DNA from: Mesaphorura yosii
Lineage: Eukaryota > Arthropoda > Collembola > Poduromorpha > Tullbergiidae
DNA length: 64,000 bases
Assembly: GCA_009869945.1 (NCBI GenBank)
Contig: WIXG01000164.1
Location: 103,483 to 167,482 of the forward strand
Direction of reading: 5' to 3'
Below are positions 1-12,277 of the stretch, piece after piece. The translations under genes and the position numbers were made by a program. How positions within the stretch are numbered: the stretch's first letter is position 1; every line of letters begins with the position of its first letter. The notes under the pieces are model-generated. The model ran no database searches. It saw only the letters and a program-made list of their open reading frames with translations, and was not told the DNA's origin.

Positions 1-3000
1 CTAGAATTCAAGAGAAATCAATTTCCATACCTGAAGGGGTAGGACGTGACTTGAATTCATGCGAGTCTATGCTCAGAGTTCATGAGAGCTTTGAGAACGA
101 TTTGCTGGCTCTGGAGGCCCAGTTACAAGTAAGACTCCGTATTCAAGTTTTCTATCTCAGTTGAATGAATTGGTATGAAATTTTAACCCATGATTTGTGA
201 TTATTTAGGTGTTGGTTGATGATGCTGAGCGCTTGAAGGTTACATACCCCACAAATGCTGAATCCATTCAACAAGAACAGTCTGCTGTAATTGAGAGCTG
301 GAATGAACTTCAAAACAAAGCGACCCTGAAACGAGACGAATTACAAGCAGGAGTAGATTTCCATCGATTCTCCTCTGCTGTACGTTAATGTTGACATATT
401 TGATGCACGTAATGCTAAATTGCAATACTAATTAATTTTATCCAATTTTTAGGTCCGCGACCTCCATACCTGGTGTACTTCTTTGCAACTGGCAATGGTT
501 GCCAAAGACCAAGTCCGTGACCCGACGTCTGCCCAAGCTCTGATGACTGAACATGAGCAGTTGAAGGCTGAAATTGAGGCACGCGAAGAGAAGTTCACAA
601 CTGTGCAAGCCCTTGGCGAAGCCATGATTCGCGATGGGCACGAAGCTTCTCAAGAAGTCCGGGACAAATTGGAAGTGCTGGGCCGTGAAAAGACAAAACT
701 CTTGATGAGCTGGGAGAAACGTCGAATTTATTTAGATCAATTGATTGATCTTCACATTTTCCTGCGTGACGCCAAGCAGCTGGAGGCACTGTGCGCCAGC
801 CAAGAAGCAACGCTTTCCAATCCTGATGTAGGTACAACCGTCGAGGAAGTTGATGTTTCTGTCAAGAAGCACGAAGGATTTGAGAAGTTGATTGCTGGAC
901 AAGAGGACAAGTTTAATCTTTTGCAAGAACAAGGAGGCAAACTGGTTCGCCAAGAACATTTCGAAAGTCCAACTGTGCTCCAGCGAATGAGCGAAGTAGC
1001 CAAGAGACGAGAGAATGTCAAGGAGTTGTGCAAACTCAGGAAAATCAAACTCGACAACACATCCTTGTACGTTCAGTTCTTGCGAGATGTTCATGAAGCG
1101 AGTGCCTGGATTGAAGAGCGGATGAAGAGTCTTCAACTTCAGAACAAAGCGACTGCTCTAAGCCTCGAAGAAAAAATTAAGAAGCTAAAGAAGCACCAGG
1201 TATTTGAAGCTGAACTCGCTGCGAACGAAGCTCGCGTGCAAACCATTCTAGAAAATGGAAGACAGCTTAAGAACCCTGAAATCAGTGATCCACAGCAGCG
1301 ACAATCGATTGATGACCAGATGAAGCAGCTGACAGAAGATTGGCAGGCTTTGTTGAAGGCGTCCAAAGAATTCAGCCGAGGTCTTGAGGAAGCGAAAGAC
1401 ATTCTCGAGTTCAATAACCAAGTTGAAAAAATCGAAGACTGGATGAGAGAAAAAGAAATGCTCGTGGCTGCAGCTGACACCGGTCGTGATTTCGAGCATT
1501 GCCAAGAAATTATTCGTAAACTGGATCATTCAGATATGAGAGTGGACGACGAAAGAATCAAGGAAATCAATACATTGGCTGCGAAGCTTGGTCAGAAAAC
1601 TCGTCTCGGTGACCGATGGGTCGAGCTGAAAGGAAATCTGGATAAGTACCGAGCTACTTTGAGAGGTGCTTTGGAAGTGCACGCATTCAATCGCGATGTT
1701 GAAGACACCAAGGAGAGAATCAAAGAAAAACTGGCCATCTTGTCGGACAAGGCGCCAGCTCAGCCGAACCTTGAAGCCGTGGAAGCTCTTCTTCGTAAGC
1801 AGGATACTCTGGAACGAGATGTATCAGCAATCAGCACCAAACTCGAAGAGTTGACCAAAGAAAAGGACAAGTTAATGAAGAAATATCCAAACTGTGGCGC
1901 GGAAGAGAAACTCCAGTCGCTACAATCGGATTGGGACAATTTGAGTGAAGCATGCCTGAATAAGAGGAACATGCTCAACGAATCGTTGACTCTGCAGAAA
2001 TTCATGAAGGAATTGCAGGAGCTTGAGCACTGGGTCGACGACACTTGTGAAAAAATGGACTCCGATGAACCAACCAAAATTGAGACGAAATTGCAACTTC
2101 ACAATGAAAGAAAAGGAGAAATCACAGCAAAGGATGGCCAGTTCGAGAATCTTGCCAAATCTGGCAATCGTCTGATTAAAGAGGGACATTCAGCCGAAGA
2201 GCAACTAAGAGAAAGTGTTGACCAGGCAGATTTGTTGAGAACGCGAGTACTTGACAAGTGGAACGAAGTCTACAATAAATTGCAACTTGCCAGTGAGTTG
2301 GAAGGCTTTGAAAAGGACGCGAAGAATGCCGAAAATCTACTGCGCGAAAAAGAGTCCTTCTTGAACAATCAAGATCTGGGCGATTCTGCTTCCAGCGTTG
2401 AAGCTCTGCTGCGAAAGCATGATGAATTCACAAGCACTCTTACAATGCAGCTGAAACCTGTCGACGATGTTATCAAAGTCGGCGAACGATACATCATCGA
2501 TTCGAAACTGGAACCTGAACGTACGGATATGGTCAAACAGTTGAAGACAAGAAGGAGAAAGCTCATTGTTGCGACTGAGGCAAGAAATTCAAAACTCGGA
2601 GAATCCAAAGCACTTCACCATTTCCTGCGAAATATCCACGAAGTCGAGGGCTGGATTTTGGAAAAGATGCAACTTGCCAAGGACGATTCCGACCCAACAA
2701 ACCTTCCATCAAAGATCCAGAAACACGCTGCATTCGAGGCGGAATTGGCCTCGAACGAAAGCCGGATTCAGAGAGTTTGTGCTGAAGGTGAAACTCTGGC
2801 GAGTAACAAACACTTCGCAAGTGAACAAATTACTGACCGAGTTGAAGAGCTCAAGAGCTTGTGGAGACAACTTCTGGAAGCGTCAAGGCTCCGCAAAGAG
2901 CGTCTTTCAGAAACACACCAATCACTCCTCTTCAACCGCACATTGGACGATTTGGACATTTGGTTGGACGATGTTGAACAGCAACTCGCTTCAGAGGATC

Positions 3001-6000
3001 ACGGGAAAGATTTGGCTTCCGTGCACCATTTGATGAAGAAATGGCAGCAGCTTGAACATTCTTATATCACTCATGCTGAGCAGATTGAGCAAATTCAAGC
3101 AACGTCACAGGATTTCCAAAAAACTAATCACTATCTGAAAGACGAAATTGCAGAACGTGTACAGGGCATCAAGAAACGGTATGCTGCATTTGAGGAACCA
3201 CTTCACATTCGAAAGGAGAATTTGGAAGATGCATTGAAATTGTACCAGTTTACAAGAGATGTTGAAGAAGAACTGCAGTTCTTGTCCGAAAAGGAAATTA
3301 TGCTCTCGTCCACCGAGCTGGGCACTTCCTTGCCATCTGCCCAACTTTTGCTCAAGAAACATCTCAACTTGGAGTCAGAAGTCGCGACACACGAACCATT
3401 TATCGTTGCACTTACGGCTCGTGGCACCCAAATGATTGAGGCGGAACATTTCGCTTCTGAAGCGATCTCGAAGAAAATTAAAGAGTTGCAGGATAAGCGA
3501 TCGAAAATTAAAGAAATTTCTGGAGTTCGTAAATCGCAACTTAACGACTCAATTCAATCCCAAACATTCTACGCGGAGGCTTCAGAGGCTGATGCTTGGA
3601 TGAAAGAAAGACGGCCGTACTTTGCGAACTCCGACTTCGGCTCTGACGAAGACTCAGTCGAGTTGCTCATTAAGAAATTGGATGTCGTGCATGTCGACCT
3701 GACGAATTATAAGGTTACAATTGACAAACTCCACACGCAATGCATTGAAATCGTGGAGAAGAACCACTTTGACCTGGAAAACGTGGCAAAGACTATGGGC
3801 ATCCTCAAGGAAACCTACTCAGACCTTCAGAAACTGTCGGATAAGCGCCGCCAGAAACTGCTTGACACTCAAAAGCTATACCAATTTATCAGGGAATGCG
3901 ACGAAGTCATCGAATGGATTCAAGAGCAGATGAACATTGCTGGCAGCGAAGATTACGGAAAGGATGTTGAACATGTTGAAATCCTTATCCTCAAATTTGA
4001 ATCCTTTTTGGCAACTCTGAACGAACAAAACGTAACGTCAATTCAACATTCAGCCGAGCAACTGATTCAGGAGCGTCATCCGGAGCCGGCTAAAATTCAG
4101 GCCAAGGCGAAAGAAGTTCAACAACTTTGTAAGTTTTAACTCCAGATTTTCTAGACTGATTTACTCTGCTGGTTCTAAATCTTAAATTTTCCAGGGGAAG
4201 AATTCAAGGAACTTTCAGCAGCCAGACAAGAAGCTTTACTCGGAGCCAAGCAAGTGCACACTTTTGGTCGCCGAGCTGACGAAACAATTGGTTGGATCGT
4301 GGAGAAGGATTTGAGCATTTCAACTGAAGACTTTGGACATGACGTGGAAAGTGTGCAGGCACTCATCCGCAGGCAGCAAGTGTTCGAAATGGACTTGGAA
4401 GCAGTGAAGGATGCAGTTGAGAAAGTTGTCAGTGAAGCCAAGCGACTGGGGCAACTATTCCCGGATGCTCATGAACACATTAACGCCAAGCACGAGGAGA
4501 CCGTTGAAGCTTGGACTGAGTTGCTCGCGAAGACCGCGTCACGCAAAGACAAATTACATCAAGCTGAACAACTCCAAATCTACTTTGACACGTGTCGAGA
4601 ACTTTTGGCTTGGCTCAACGAAATGATTGCAAAGGTGACTGGGCCCGAACTGCCGAAGGACGTTTCCGCGGCTGAGCGCCTCATCGTCGTCCACAAGCAG
4701 TATCAAGCTGAAATACAATCAAGAAGGAATCATTTCGAAGACTTCAAGAGACGTGGCGAAAAGCTCATTGACGACGGTCACTTTCTGAAGGAAGAAATCG
4801 AAGAAAGAGTTCAGCTTTTGGTCAACCGTTGGGAATACCTTCAAAGTATCAGCAAGAAGCGCCAAGTCATGTACGAGCGCAACCTTGACGTCAGACTCTT
4901 CTTGCGTGATGTGGAGCTCCTGGATTCCTGGCTCACCGCTCGAGAGCCTATTCTTAAAGACCCGGCTTTGGGTGACACAATTGGCCAGGTTGAGGAGCTG
5001 ATCAAGCGGCATGATGAGTTCGAGAAGACAATCCAAGCACAGAATGACAAACTCGCAGCTCTCCAGCGCAGCACTCTAATTGAGGAAGCATTCAAGAAGC
5101 AGCAGGAAGAGGAGGTTGAGAATAGGAAGCTGGAGGCTAAGCGAGCGGAGAAGGCCAGAGTTGACGCAATCAAGCGAAAGGAGGTTGAAAGAATTACGGA
5201 GGAGAGAAAGAAGGAAGATCGCAAACGAACTCAAGAGATTAGCCGCGATGATAATGAATTGGCCAGGTAAGGAGCTTTCAGTTTTCTTTCATTGTTTGTC
5301 TCTTTATTGTATTGTACTTTTGCCAATCCGAGTTTCTTCCCAAATTTTTAGGTTGGGAGCGGATGGCGACACAGGCCAGACGCTGACGGACGCCATGAGG
5401 AGAGGTATAATTCCAGCAAAAATAAAAGCTGAAAGCTCTTGTTTAGAATTACACTTCTCCAATCTTTCCAAATCTTGCATGAATTCTGAATTCACTCTGA
5501 AGCCTTTATTACTCTTCTTTTGCATGAAACTTTATTGCATGAAATCTTTCATTTTTCACACTTCACAGGCAGCGATCCAGGCTTAGTATTGAGACCTTTG
5601 TTTGTTAAGGACGGTAGTTCCGACGGTAAGTGGAAGCATGTGAACTTGCTTTGTAAAATGCTGCAACTCTTCTTTAATCCTGAACTTTCAACTTCCTGTC
5701 CTTTTTATCTTTCAATTCACTACACCCAGCGCATAAAAAGCTTAGAAATCAGTCCCTAATTTTATCCTAAATTAATCTCAGGTGAACTCAAACGATCCGA
5801 GAGCTTCAAACTAACCGACCCCAACAAGAAGGCTAAGCGCACGCCATCGTTCACCACTCGTCGCCGTACTCAGAGCTTCCGCAACAAGAAGGACTTGGCT
5901 GAGCTTCCACCGGTCGTTATCGAAGGTGACCTCGAACGCAAGCACGAATTCCAGTCCGGCGGCAAGCGCGCGGCGCTTCGTTCATGGAGACACTACCACG

Positions 6001-7990
6001 TCGTCCTTTGCGGGCAGCTCCTCTGTTTCTTCAAGGAGAAAGATGACTTCAAGACAAACAGTCGGGCCAGTGCAACTCCGATCGTCATCTACCAAGCGAA
6101 GTGTGAGCGTGCCACTGACTACACAAAGAAAAAATTCGCATTCAGGTAAACCAAGCGAGATTGTCATTCTTCAAAGCGCAAATAATCAGTTAAGAATAAA
6201 ATGATTTTATCAATCGCTTTTGCAAACAGGCTGAAACCAACTGACGGTTCCGAGTATTTGTTCTCAACCGACTCAGAACAAAGTCTAGAGGACTGGATTG
6301 CGAAAATTAATTACCAAGCTCAGCTGCCACCGAGCGAACAGTTTAAGTCCAGTTTTGAGAAATCGGACATCGCGGTAAGTTTGCATGCGCTGCAACCAAA
6401 TTATTTTTAAACGCGAAGTTTGTTTTTGCATGTTTTTGAATCGTAGAGTTTAGTTTTGTTTTTGTTTTGTGATTTGATATTTATTTTGCATCGTTTGATT
6501 TTACCATTTGCATAATTTTATTTTGCCTGCAATTGTCCACAATTCACAGCCGCCTTCACAAAATTATGGAGACCAAGCACCTGAAGAAGAGTACCATCTA
6601 CCGAGACCTGTTGAGTACAACCAGTTTACAGCCCAAATTCCTCCACCCGCCACGTACAGCGACATGGGCCCGCTGCCGGACGCACCGAAGCGGGCAGCTT
6701 TAGTCCAGCCGCGTTCCCGTGAACCTTTTTATGCGAATGTTGATGTTCTGAAGGTTGTTTTGATGTTTCAATGTCATTTCACCGTAATGGAATGAATGTG
6801 TACTGAATGCTGAGTGCTTTGAGTTACGTTTGTAACGAATCGAACCGAATGGCTTTGGCTTTGGCATGGGTTTGGATTGCTTACTGGCTAGTTGCTCGAA
6901 TTCTGAATTGTTAATTGCATGTGATTGCATGTGTGTGATTCCTAATTCTTCAGTCAATTTACTATTTTGGGGTTATTTGATCTTTGATCGCAGCTGAAAC
7001 TTATTTTAATCATTAAATCTTTGTTTTCAGGAGCCAATCCCCGAAAGTCCACTTACAAAGAAGCCGCCCATTCCACCGCGAACTTCCAGCATCGAAAATG
7101 CGCATGAGGCTGGGCTCAACGGGGCTAACGGAGCCACAAATGGTAGCAAGAACGGGAATGGTCACGGAAACGGAGATGACGTGGACGGCAATCAGTGGAA
7201 GCGACATTCATTCGATCGAGGTGAGCCCCTGAACTTGTTTTACGGCTTCTACGCGCATGTTTTTATTTTTTAGCTGTTTGTTCGTTGCAATTGTATTGTT
7301 CAGTGTTGCTTTCGATGTTTGTGTTTGCTTCATTCGTGTTTTATTTGTTTGTCTGGTCAAAAGTCAAGCTTGGTGGACCTCCTCCGCCCCCAATAATTAT
7401 CAATGATCACTTAAGGCAACCGCCGCCATACTACCCCGGCATCGCACAGCACCCAGCCCCGCACACGCATTCTTTTGCACCACAAGGGCGTTATATTCAG
7501 CTTCAGCATACAAACAGAGACATGATGAATCCTACTTTGGGTTTGTTTGTTTGAATGTTACGTTGCTTTTGCTTGAATGCTTGGCTAGACGTGCCTGCTT
7601 TGTTAAATTGGTGCTAGCGCAGTTCCATCTAGCATGAAATCGCGTATTTATCACCGACACATTCTAATTCTACATTGATTAATTCCAGTGTACGCAGCCG
7701 GAGGAGCCGCAGCGGCCGCCCAAGCACACCAGCACTCGCCAACGAGCGTCGAGCTTCGATCCAGCCGGACCGCGTCACTTCCTCCAGGCACGATGCCACC
7801 GCCTGCGTCCTCCAGTCACGGTCACCATCGTCAGAGCCTGGATGCACGACGCAGCCAGCAGTCATCCCATCACAGCGACAGTTCCTCAGAGTCCGACTCG
7901 CCATCGCCGTCCTCGAGCACACGTTCGAAGGAGAAAAAGTCGTCAGGGTTGATGCGACTGTTTAGCAGAAAGAAGGCCACGAATTTGTAG
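1..7990 (+). CDS. kst: Beta-heavy spectrin, 3' portion (5' end outside window)
   Basis: Actin-crosslinking membrane-skeleton subunit, normally at the apical epithelial cortex paired with alpha-spectrin. Exons: <1-128, 209-379, 453-4128, 4195-5266, 5352-5404, 5569-5625, 5782-6145, 6230-6374, 6550-6753, 7031-7220, 7364-7540, 7689-7990; all junctions stay in frame and give about 2178 residues. About fifteen ~106-residue spectrin repeats fill the first ~1600 residues, with repeated HEGFE/HQVFEAEL-type helices. A charged Glu/Arg/Lys linker follows, then a PH domain (about 5912-6345, VVLCGQLLCFFKEKDDF core) and a Pro/Ser/Gly-rich tail ending in a basic LMRLFSRKK motif. I prefer beta-heavy (karst/SPTBN5) over ordinary beta-spectrin because of the TTRRRTQSFR segment before the PH domain and the LCGQLLCFF core. 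The actin-binding CH domains and SH3 domain expected of this family would lie upstream of the window. Family call near certain; beta-heavy subtype likely. Confidence 0.9.
7364..7540 (+). other. Proline-rich in-frame exon of the spectrin tail, possibly a cassette
   Basis: This 177-nt segment has an AG just before it and a GT just after it, and is phase 1 at both ends, so it can be included or skipped without changing frame. It encodes a PPPPP stretch followed by Pro/His/Tyr-rich sequence (QPPPYYPGIAQHPAP) and ends at PTL. The acceptor lacks a strong pyrimidine tract (TCAAAAG), which would suit regulated inclusion. That it is a cassette is inference; its coding character is supported by exact phase matching with both neighbours. 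Confidence 0.6.
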
Positions 7991-8690
7991 ATGTGAACTA
8001 AACCAGACAGGCATTGTGGTGTATAGTAACGTTATATTCCAAAAGTCTTTATTCATTCTCCTACATTCACATTTCACGATTCACATTCTTGATGTATTTT
8101 TGTCCATTCCGTGGGTGTTCGTGTACCAATTTACAACTAAACATTCTCCAACAAACGACTAGCCAAGGCCTAACTTGAATAAGAATATCATTAGTAAATG
8201 TTAATTGCATCAGAGACTTTTGAGAAGAAAATGGACTTCACAATAACAAGTTAATTTGATTAGCAAATTAATTTATGAATTTCCTTTGGTTTACATTACA
8301 TGTAAGCAGAGTGCAATTTTGATAGCGTATAAGTAGAAAATGTATTTTGCAACGATATTAATTAAAAATTTGATTAGTCCACTCTGGTATTAATATGGTA
8401 GATTATTCTAAATCTAGTTGTAGTTCACGTATTTCAATTAATTTACGTGCGTAAATTGCTTAACTGTGCCAATGTCATGAACTTTGAAATTTTGATTAAA
8501 TTCCATCACTCTTTACAATTCAGTGTTTCTCACTTCATTTCGTGACCAGTGTTCTATTCATGTTCTTTATCTCTTTCGTCTTTCCGGAACTCTGGCCAAT
8601 TTTTACTGTTTTTATGCACTGATGTGTGATGCGACGCTATTAAACGGTTCGTAGAATTAAAGAAATAGGATAAATGATATACATAATTAA
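7991..8690. other. Convergent 3' region between spectrin and P450
   Basis: AT-rich stretch holding the 3' UTRs of the converging genes. No AATAAA is evident close to the spectrin stop; ATTAAA-like words occur further on. No coding signal seen. Confidence 0.5.
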
Positions 8691-10372
8691 TCATTTCCGT
8701 GGTGACAATTTGAGCCACATTCCATTGACCGGTTTCATTGCACCACTTGTATCGTATTTCATTGGAATACTTGTCTTCGTACATGGCTCAACTCGGAAAT
8801 TGTGCATGAGATGTGCCAACGCACATTTCCCTTCAATGATCGCGAATCTCATTGCAATACAATTACGTGGTCCTACACCAAATGGCATGTACGCGTACGG
8901 ATTCCTATTTTTCTTGTTTTCGGCATTGAATCGTTCAGGAATGAATTTATAAGGGTCTGGGTAGTATTGAGGATCATGATGAATCGCGTAAGTAGGAATC
9001 ATGCATATTTGTCCGACAGGAATCACGTATGAGGTGCCAGGAACTTTGTATTCTCGTGTGCATTTTCTGAAATTCAATTCTTTCGTTTAGATTTTGAGTC
9101 TATAGTGTTCTAGTATTCTGTACCTTTCTATTCTGGCAGCTGGTGTGTATTTCCGCATTATTTCGGACACGAACATCTCCAGATACTCATTCTGATTTAC
9201 TGCATCATACGAAGAGAGACCGGAGTCTGAATTGGCAATGCCATCAATTTCGTGTGCAAGTTTATCTTGAATCTCCGGATTCATTGCAAGTTCGTACAGG
9301 CCATAAATCAGAAGAGTTTCTAGAATGAATAAGAAAGTGTTTAAGATTAGGAATAGAAAATATATCACTTTTTCTTACCAGTCGCGTCAGCTCCCAAGAA
9401 GAAGATCATGCTTTGATAGAGAATCATTTCATCAGTCCATTTGACAGCTGAAACCTTTCTCAGACTCTTAACACTCTTCATATTCTCATTTTCATCTTCA
9501 ATATCGAGATCACCTTCTTCTGTCTTCAGTTGTCCCTCACGTGCGTCAATGAGTAGTTGGAGAAAGTCTGACCTCCTTTCACCAACCCGTTTCCGATGAG
9601 CAAGTGTTTTGGTGATTACACTCGAGAAGAATTGATGTGCAGAATCATCCATCATTTGTAATCCCAAGTTCTTGAACAGGCTTGGGAGCAAGATGGACAT
9701 GAAGAGCTTGTAAACACGGATCCCATTGAACTGCCTTTGTAATCTTGTCATCATTACCGCAAATCTTGAATTCCGATCAGTAAATGAATTACTTTCAACA
9801 CCAAATGCAGAGCTAGCAATCATGTCCACTACGAAACGTGAGCAAGCATCACGTAAATCCAAATCCGACGAAGATTCAAGTTCTCGGGTTAAGAAGCCAA
9901 CCATTCGTTCAGCTGATTCCGTAAAGATTGCGAACATATTTCGTATCTTCCCAGTTGTAAATGTTGGGCTGATTGCACTTCGTACATCTTTCCATTCCTG
10001 ACTTTCCAAGTTAAAAAGCACCTTACCCAAGGTTGGATCTTGTGCAGGACCAAATGGTCGTCGATTAATGAAATGATCGAAATCTTTTACGGTTATATGC
10101 TTGATTAAATCGAGATCCAATATTACAGCTACAGGACGTCTGAATTCCATCATGCCACCAAATTTTGCGCCCTGGGCTTGAAGCGTCTTGTATATACGAT
10201 GAGTTTGCTCATGGAATGGAATTCGTATAAGAATCCGGTCCCAGAATGAACCGATATCAGAACCTTTCACGAATGGAATACCTCTACTTGGCCAGTAGTG
10301 ATCATTGCCGTAAATATAAAGTGCGACGGCTATTGGAAGCACAGCAGTAACCAGAAATGGCAGCCAAAACAT
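8691..10372 (-). CDS. Cytochrome P450, CYP3 clan (CYP6/9-like)
   Basis: Membrane-anchored microsomal monooxygenase of the clan used for xenobiotic metabolism; the substrate cannot be read from sequence. Exons in transcript order: 10372-9379, 9319-9124, 9066-8691, giving 521 residues, the usual length. Visible: N-terminal hydrophobic anchor (residues ~3-20), C-helix WKDVR, K-helix EIMR (ExxR), PERF-type PDPYKFIPERF, and heme loop FGVGPRNCIAMRFA with the axial Cys. Two oddities: the Gly after CI in the heme signature is Ala (CIA rather than CIG), and the I-helix reads LGADAT, with Ala at the position of the usual proton-relay Thr and Thr one residue later. The frame is open throughout with good splice sites, so this looks like a working gene. 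A TATA box lies about 55 nt upstream of the ATG. Confidence 0.95.
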
Positions 10373-10426
10373 TGTGCGATTGCTATGGTAATTGTAACTT
10401 TGAAATGAAGGAAGATGGGAATGACT

Positions 10427-10434
10427 CTTTTATA
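10427..10434 (-). promoter_or_regulatory. TATA box of the P450 gene
   Basis: TATAAAAG on the minus strand, 55 nt upstream of the P450 ATG at 10372. This leaves room for a start site ~30 nt downstream and a short 5' UTR. Position and consensus only; not tested. Confidence 0.5.
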
Positions 10435-10720
10435 ATAAGAACAATGGCATGGCACGGCCATATTTATACTAGGTGAATGGAAATAAAGTACTTGAGATTG
10501 GAAAACAATGTGAGCGACATGAGCCACATAGACTAGATTAAGCATGTGCTGATGCTGATTACCCAACCTTTCCCTCTTTGACATTGGTGAGTTAGATTAC
10601 AATGATTAACTTGTTAAATCAGTCAAATTATATTCGTGAAGTGTTCTCATGTGAGCTCACATGTTGTTTTGCATTATTGCTTTTAAATTGATTTTTAATT
10701 ACTTTCACGTCCCCACCAAA
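10435..10720. other. Short intergenic region
   Basis: Divergent spacer between the P450 promoter and the chemoreceptor-like pseudogene. No ORF or element recognised. Confidence 0.4.
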
Positions 10721-11737
10721 ATGTCCATAAAAAAGGTCAAACATTGTAAATTGACGGAACGTTCATTTGTGGAAACACTGGCCTGTCTACACCGTACTCT
10801 TCAATTCACTTGTAAATGTGGAATTGTACCGACTCTAATCGATACGAATCATGGTGATGATTACTTTATATTCAACAAATCTACTGGATTCCGTCAACAC
10901 TTCAGACTAAACGCGGTGTTTGGCTTTATTCTACAATATTTAATTAATCTCCCACTCTATGTTGCTCATCGTCTCACATTATGATCAGACATTTCACTCA
11001 AATACGGTTTTGTTGCGTCCTTATTTCATGCTACTGGAATCTATATTGATTACCTATTCGGGTGGTCTACACGTGCAGAATCATTCGTATACTTCCTGAA
11101 CAGCCTAATTCGGTTAGATCAAGATTGAGTGCATGCTCTGCTTGGACCAAACTGGACACATTCGGAAAAGCAGAGTTATCGAAAGGTAGTCAATCGCCTG
11201 GCCCAATTTCTCAATACTTTCCAGATACTTATGGTTTGGAGGCTGTTTCCAGGTCTTCTAGTAGTTGTACTTAATATCATCTCTACGGTCAAAGGCGTTC
11301 ACGCCACGCTTTATATATTCTTCGGTATTGATGCTCCAGACTGGCTTGATTACTTCGCGTTCGTTGGTACCTACAATATTTACGTTTACGTAGCTCTGAT
11401 ACTGGTTGCACGCTGGAATGCGTTATTAATCATAACAGCTGTGATCGCATTCTGTTTCAATCATACAGTTCGGGTCAAGCTCACAAATGTTAAGAATATG
11501 AATGGTCAGTTGGGGAAAGGTCTATTTCTTATCTACAAAGCCTTGTATATGCTGAATGATAACATGATTCAATTTACAGTTCGTCCGCAACTCTTTCCAA
11601 AGGCAGAGCCTCATGTTGAATCATCAAGCCAACTGTCCCATCGCCAGACTTTTACGTCGGAGTCTTGCGTATTCGTATTTTTTTACCCCTGTGTACTGGC
11701 TTTGATGAGGCCTGAAACTGTGTTTGTTCCCCAATGA
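10721..11737 (+). pseudogene. Chemoreceptor-like multi-membrane-pass gene with two in-frame TGA codons
   Basis: One reading frame runs from ATG 10721 (MSIKKVKHCK) to 11737 but is interrupted by TGA at 10982-10984 and TGA near 11127. Both sides of each stop carry the same kind of sequence: long hydrophobic segments (for example RLFPGLLVVVLNIIS and YIYVALILVARW-like stretches) separated by short polar loops. Layout and size (~339 codons) resemble an intronless arthropod gustatory/odorant-type receptor. Near 11600 the continuing frame loses its membrane character, while another frame briefly reads plausibly (LRRSLAYSYFFTPVYW), which suggests a frameshift as well. A plus-strand AATAAA lies at 11964-11969. 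I call it a recently inactivated chemoreceptor. Stop readthrough or recoding is formally possible but unsupported. Confidence 0.6.
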
Positions 11738-12209
11738 AATGGCGGAGTCAGACTTCCACCGGAAAGAATGGTCAATGATGATCAATTTTGGACCTACTTG
11801 AATGTGGAACGGAATCACAAAGACAAAAGCGGAGACGGGCAGGCTGATGATGTTGGCCTACTGGTAGCTACACTACTTCTGAAACCGAGAAACACGTGTG
11901 CGATGTGTGATTGTATGAGTTCAAGTGCACCCTGCAACCGACCGCGTTGTAGTCGTAAGTCGTAATAAACCAATTACTATTACGTATTACACGTTTTTCA
12001 CTTAATTGCATTACTGCCTTACTCAGCTTGCTTGCCTGCTGGTTTGTTTTGCTTCTTGCTCCCATCGCTCCTCACTGCCACTGCTACAAGTGGAGTACAT
12101 TTTTTAACTGGTTCTATGGGTTCCTAGGATTCTATTGTGTCGTTGCCCAGTGCGATTTGCAAGAAAATGTAGTGTAAAAGACACCTTACATTGAGAACGC
12201 AAACGTTAA
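11738..12209. other. Intergenic region after the chemoreceptor pseudogene
   Basis: No supported gene. It contains the plus-strand AATAAA at 11964 and runs into the minus-strand 3' UTR of the protease homolog. Confidence 0.4.
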
Positions 12210-12215
12210 TTTATT
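12210..12215 (-). terminator. Polyadenylation signal of the protease homolog
   Basis: AATAAA on the minus strand, 63-68 nt past the stop codon at 12278. Confidence 0.55.
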
Positions 12216-12277
12216 AAAACATTCAGTTTTCGTTGGCCATAAACATTCCTCACTGGAAACAATTTGTTTTCGTTTCT

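Noticed and set aside
1..5266. Ordinary beta-spectrin or alpha-actinin identity for the repeat protein
   Set aside because: The PH domain rules out alpha-actinin, and the LCGQLLCFF core with the TTRRRTQSFR lead-in fits beta-heavy better than conventional beta-spectrin.
10982..10984. Selenocysteine decoding of the TGA in the chemoreceptor-like frame
   Set aside because: Receptors of this type are not selenoproteins, there is a second TGA, and no SECIS-like hairpin is apparent downstream.
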